A DNA stretch of 6,498 bases, taken from Propionibacteriaceae bacterium. Lineage in GTDB: Bacteria > Actinomycetota > Actinomycetes > Propionibacteriales > Propionibacteriaceae. Positions 5,259 through 6,498 of the stretch are shown here, piece after piece. The notes below the pieces were generated by a model. The model had not been told where the DNA came from and ran no database searches. It saw nothing but the letters and a program-made list of their open reading frames with translations. A program made the position numbers and the translations under genes. The first letter of the stretch is position 1, and every line of letters starts with the position of its first letter. The stretch lies in assembly GCA_031272685.1 (NCBI GenBank), contig JAISTI010000217.1, forward strand, positions 1 to 6,498. Direction: 5' to 3'.

Positions 5259-6403
5259 GAATTGGAAAACTGCTGAAGAAATCCGACCCGCTGCGCGGTG
5301 AAGAACAGCGCCTGTCCGTCCAAGGCCGGGCCACGCTGCGCGAAATCACCGGCGTCGTCGAAACCCCCGCCGAAATCCCGTCCCGGCGCAGCGTGCGGCC
5401 CAAGGTCGCCGTCGGCCTGGGCACCTGTGGGCTGGCCTTGGCGCTGGCCGTCGGCATTTCGGTTTGGCCGCATTCCCCGGCCTCGCTGGCCTACGCCGAC
5501 ACCGTGGACGCCGACATCCAAGCCGAAGTTTCCACCACCGAGTGGGGCACCAGCGGCATCCTGAAGTTCCCGCTGCCGGAAGTTGACGGGAAGCAGGGCT
5601 GGTGGGTGCAGCGCTTCTGGCTCAAAGACAACGCCGACGCCACGCTTGACGCCACCGACAAGGTCACCTTCAAGCGCGTCGCCATCACCGGCGACGACAC
5701 CCAGGACGCCGCCGCGTATGCCTCCGAGGACATTCCCGGCATCGGCAGCTACGGCGTCACCCTCTACGGCCCCAACTCCGCCATGTGCCAGGGCACCGGC
5801 GTGGTTTCGGTGGCCTCCGGAACTGCAGGCGAGCAGGAAATCTCCATTATCAAGGAGGAAGGCGTCACCGCCGACGGCGTGGATCCGGTATCCGTCGCCA
5901 CCCGGGAAATCGCCGTCCCCGATGGGGGAACGGCGGAAGTCTCTTGGAGTTCCGATTCCGGAGATGAGCCCGAGGTGGGCGTTTGGACGTCCGAAGGCGA
6001 GGGCGCCGTTCCTGCAGACGTGGCCAAAGAGTCGGTCGTCTCGGTTGGCGGCGGCGACACGGTGGCGGCTACCTCCGACGGCGAGCAGATTTCCGGAATG
6101 TACACCATCATCTGGCTGTGCTCGGCCGCCGACCTCGCCGAAGAGCTGAGCACCGGCCTGATGACCACCGACACCACCGAGATCTACACCGTCTCCGCCG
6201 AGACCACCGACCTCGACGCCACCGTGGCCGAACTGGAGGCCTTGGAGCTGACCTCCGACGGCGAGTGGGCAGACCCCGCGGCCGCCGCCGGCTTGGATTC
6301 CCCCGCCGCGCTCGAAGGGTTCGAGACCGCGGGCGCCGCGGCCGGCCCGCAGGGGGCGCCGTCCGAGGTGGCGGTGGATCCCGCCGAATCGGCTACGCCG
6401 TAA
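5255..6403 (+). CDS. Single-pass membrane protein coupled to the ECF sigma factor, putative anti-sigma/regulatory partner
   Basis: A 382-residue protein. Its start ATG overlaps the sigma-factor stop by four bases; the preceding AAGAAG is only a weak ribosome-binding site, so coupling probably drives translation. Residues 1-50 are polar and cytoplasmic (MRIGKLLKKSDPLRGEEQ...). One membrane helix follows at 51-71, and residues 72-382 lie outside. The short N-terminus with a DPLRG motif recalls membrane proteins encoded after actinobacterial ECF sigma genes, some annotated as CU044_5270-like, but this is a resemblance, not an identification. No HxxxCxxC zinc anti-sigma motif is present. The outer part begins with a probable beta-rich section (about 80-200), contains only two cysteines (C178, C289; possible disulfide), and is strongly acidic: after K258 there is no Lys, Arg or His. 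The Ala/Gly/Pro-rich C-terminus has no sorting signal. Sigma binding by the cytoplasmic segment is inference. A strong terminator follows 12 bases after the stop. Confidence 0.85.
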   Translation: MRIGKLLKKSDPLRGEEQRLSVQGRATLREITGVVETPAEIPSRRSVRPKVAVGLGTCGLALALAVGISVWPHSPASLAYADTVDADIQAEVSTTEWGTSGILKFPLPEVDGKQGWWVQRFWLKDNADATLDATDKVTFKRVAITGDDTQDAAAYASEDIPGIGSYGVTLYGPNSAMCQGTGVVSVASGTAGEQEISIIKEEGVTADGVDPVSVATREIAVPDGGTAEVSWSSDSGDEPEVGVWTSEGEGAVPADVAKESVVSVGGGDTVAATSDGEQISGMYTIIWLCSAADLAEELSTGLMTTDTTEIYTVSAETTDLDATVAELEALELTSDGEWADPAAAAGLDSPAALEGFETAGAAAGPQGAPSEVAVDPAESATP

Positions 6404-6415
6404 CCGCGACAATTC

Positions 6416-6451
6416 CGAAGACCCGCGCCACCCCCGAGGCGCGGGTCTTCG
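6416..6451 (+). terminator. Strong intrinsic terminator after the sigma-factor operon
   Basis: A perfect 14-bp stem: CGAAGACCCGCGCC (6416-6429) pairs with GGCGCGGGTCTTCG (6438-6451) around the 8-base loop ACCCCCGA. It is followed by a T-rich stretch (TTGATTGTTACCTTTCT). It starts 12 bases after the stop codon at 6403, so it ends the sigma-factor/membrane-protein transcript. Confidence 0.92.
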
Positions 6452-6498
6452 CCTTGATTGTTACCTTTCTGTGCTTCCCAAGGAGTTATGGGTAAGGA
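6452..6498 (+). other. Right-edge segment: leader or start of a further plus-strand gene
   Basis: After the terminator the sequence turns A/T-richer. AAGGAG (6480-6485) is followed by ATG at 6488 (ATGGGTAAGGA), read as M-G-K before the edge. The spacing of two bases between AGGAG and ATG is too short for a comfortable start, so this could instead be part of an untranslated leader or promoter. TTGATT (6454-6459) is a possible -35. Too little is visible to assign a product. Confidence 0.25.

Noticed and set aside
5755..5769. VTLYGP in the membrane protein, resembling the VTLYAVW repeat end
   Set aside because: Only a short match; the surrounding sequence has no FxGW core or other repeat features, so it is coincidence.
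5129..6412. Minus-strand open frame of 427 codons antisense to the sigma-factor operon
   Set aside because: Gly-rich low-complexity translation without recognisable domain, overlapping two convincing plus-strand genes and running into the terminator.

Overview
The window is GC-rich DNA with the strong third-position G/C bias of a high-GC Gram-positive bacterium (Actinomycetota). Support for this comes from a cell-wall-anchored protein with an LAxTG-type (class E sortase) signal, an ECF sigma factor translationally coupled to a single-pass membrane protein, and an M13-family metallopeptidase. I cannot name a genus. No RNA genes, CRISPR arrays, insertion sequences or phage genes are visible.

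Layout. (1) Positions 1-1361, minus strand: the N-terminal 453 codons of a PepO/neprilysin-like M13 metallopeptidase. It runs off the left edge just after the substrate-binding NAYY motif, so the HExxH zinc motif lies outside. (2) Positions 1362-1510: an AT-richer divergent intergenic region with promoter-like elements. (3) Positions 1511-4642, plus strand: a 1043-residue secreted, cysteine-free surface protein. In order it has a signal peptide, a large N-terminal region I do not recognise with an internal EF-hand-type calcium loop, four InlB B-type (Listeria-Bacteroides, Flg_new) repeats, an acidic Pro/Glu stalk, and an LAITG sorting signal with membrane anchor. (4) Positions 4643-4724: a short gap with a hairpin that begins inside the end of the surface-protein gene, and a tentative ECF-like promoter. 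(5) Positions 4725-5258, plus: an ECF sigma-70 factor, overlapping by ATGA (6) positions 5255-6403, plus: a single-pass membrane protein with a short cytoplasmic N-terminus and a large acidic extracytoplasmic part, probably the regulatory partner of the sigma factor. (7) Positions 6416-6451: a 14-bp perfect terminator hairpin. A possible start of another gene, or its leader, lies at the right edge.

How they may work together (inference): the sigma factor and its membrane partner look like a signal-responsive transcription switch in which an extracytoplasmic domain senses the envelope. The adjacent same-strand wall-anchored adhesin-like protein is a plausible target or companion, but the hairpin between them suggests separate transcription. 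The divergent peptidase is probably an independent housekeeping gene. The best leads for something undescribed are the unrecognised N-terminal half of the surface protein and the unusual partner of the sigma factor, which lacks the usual zinc anti-sigma motif and has a C-terminus devoid of basic residues.
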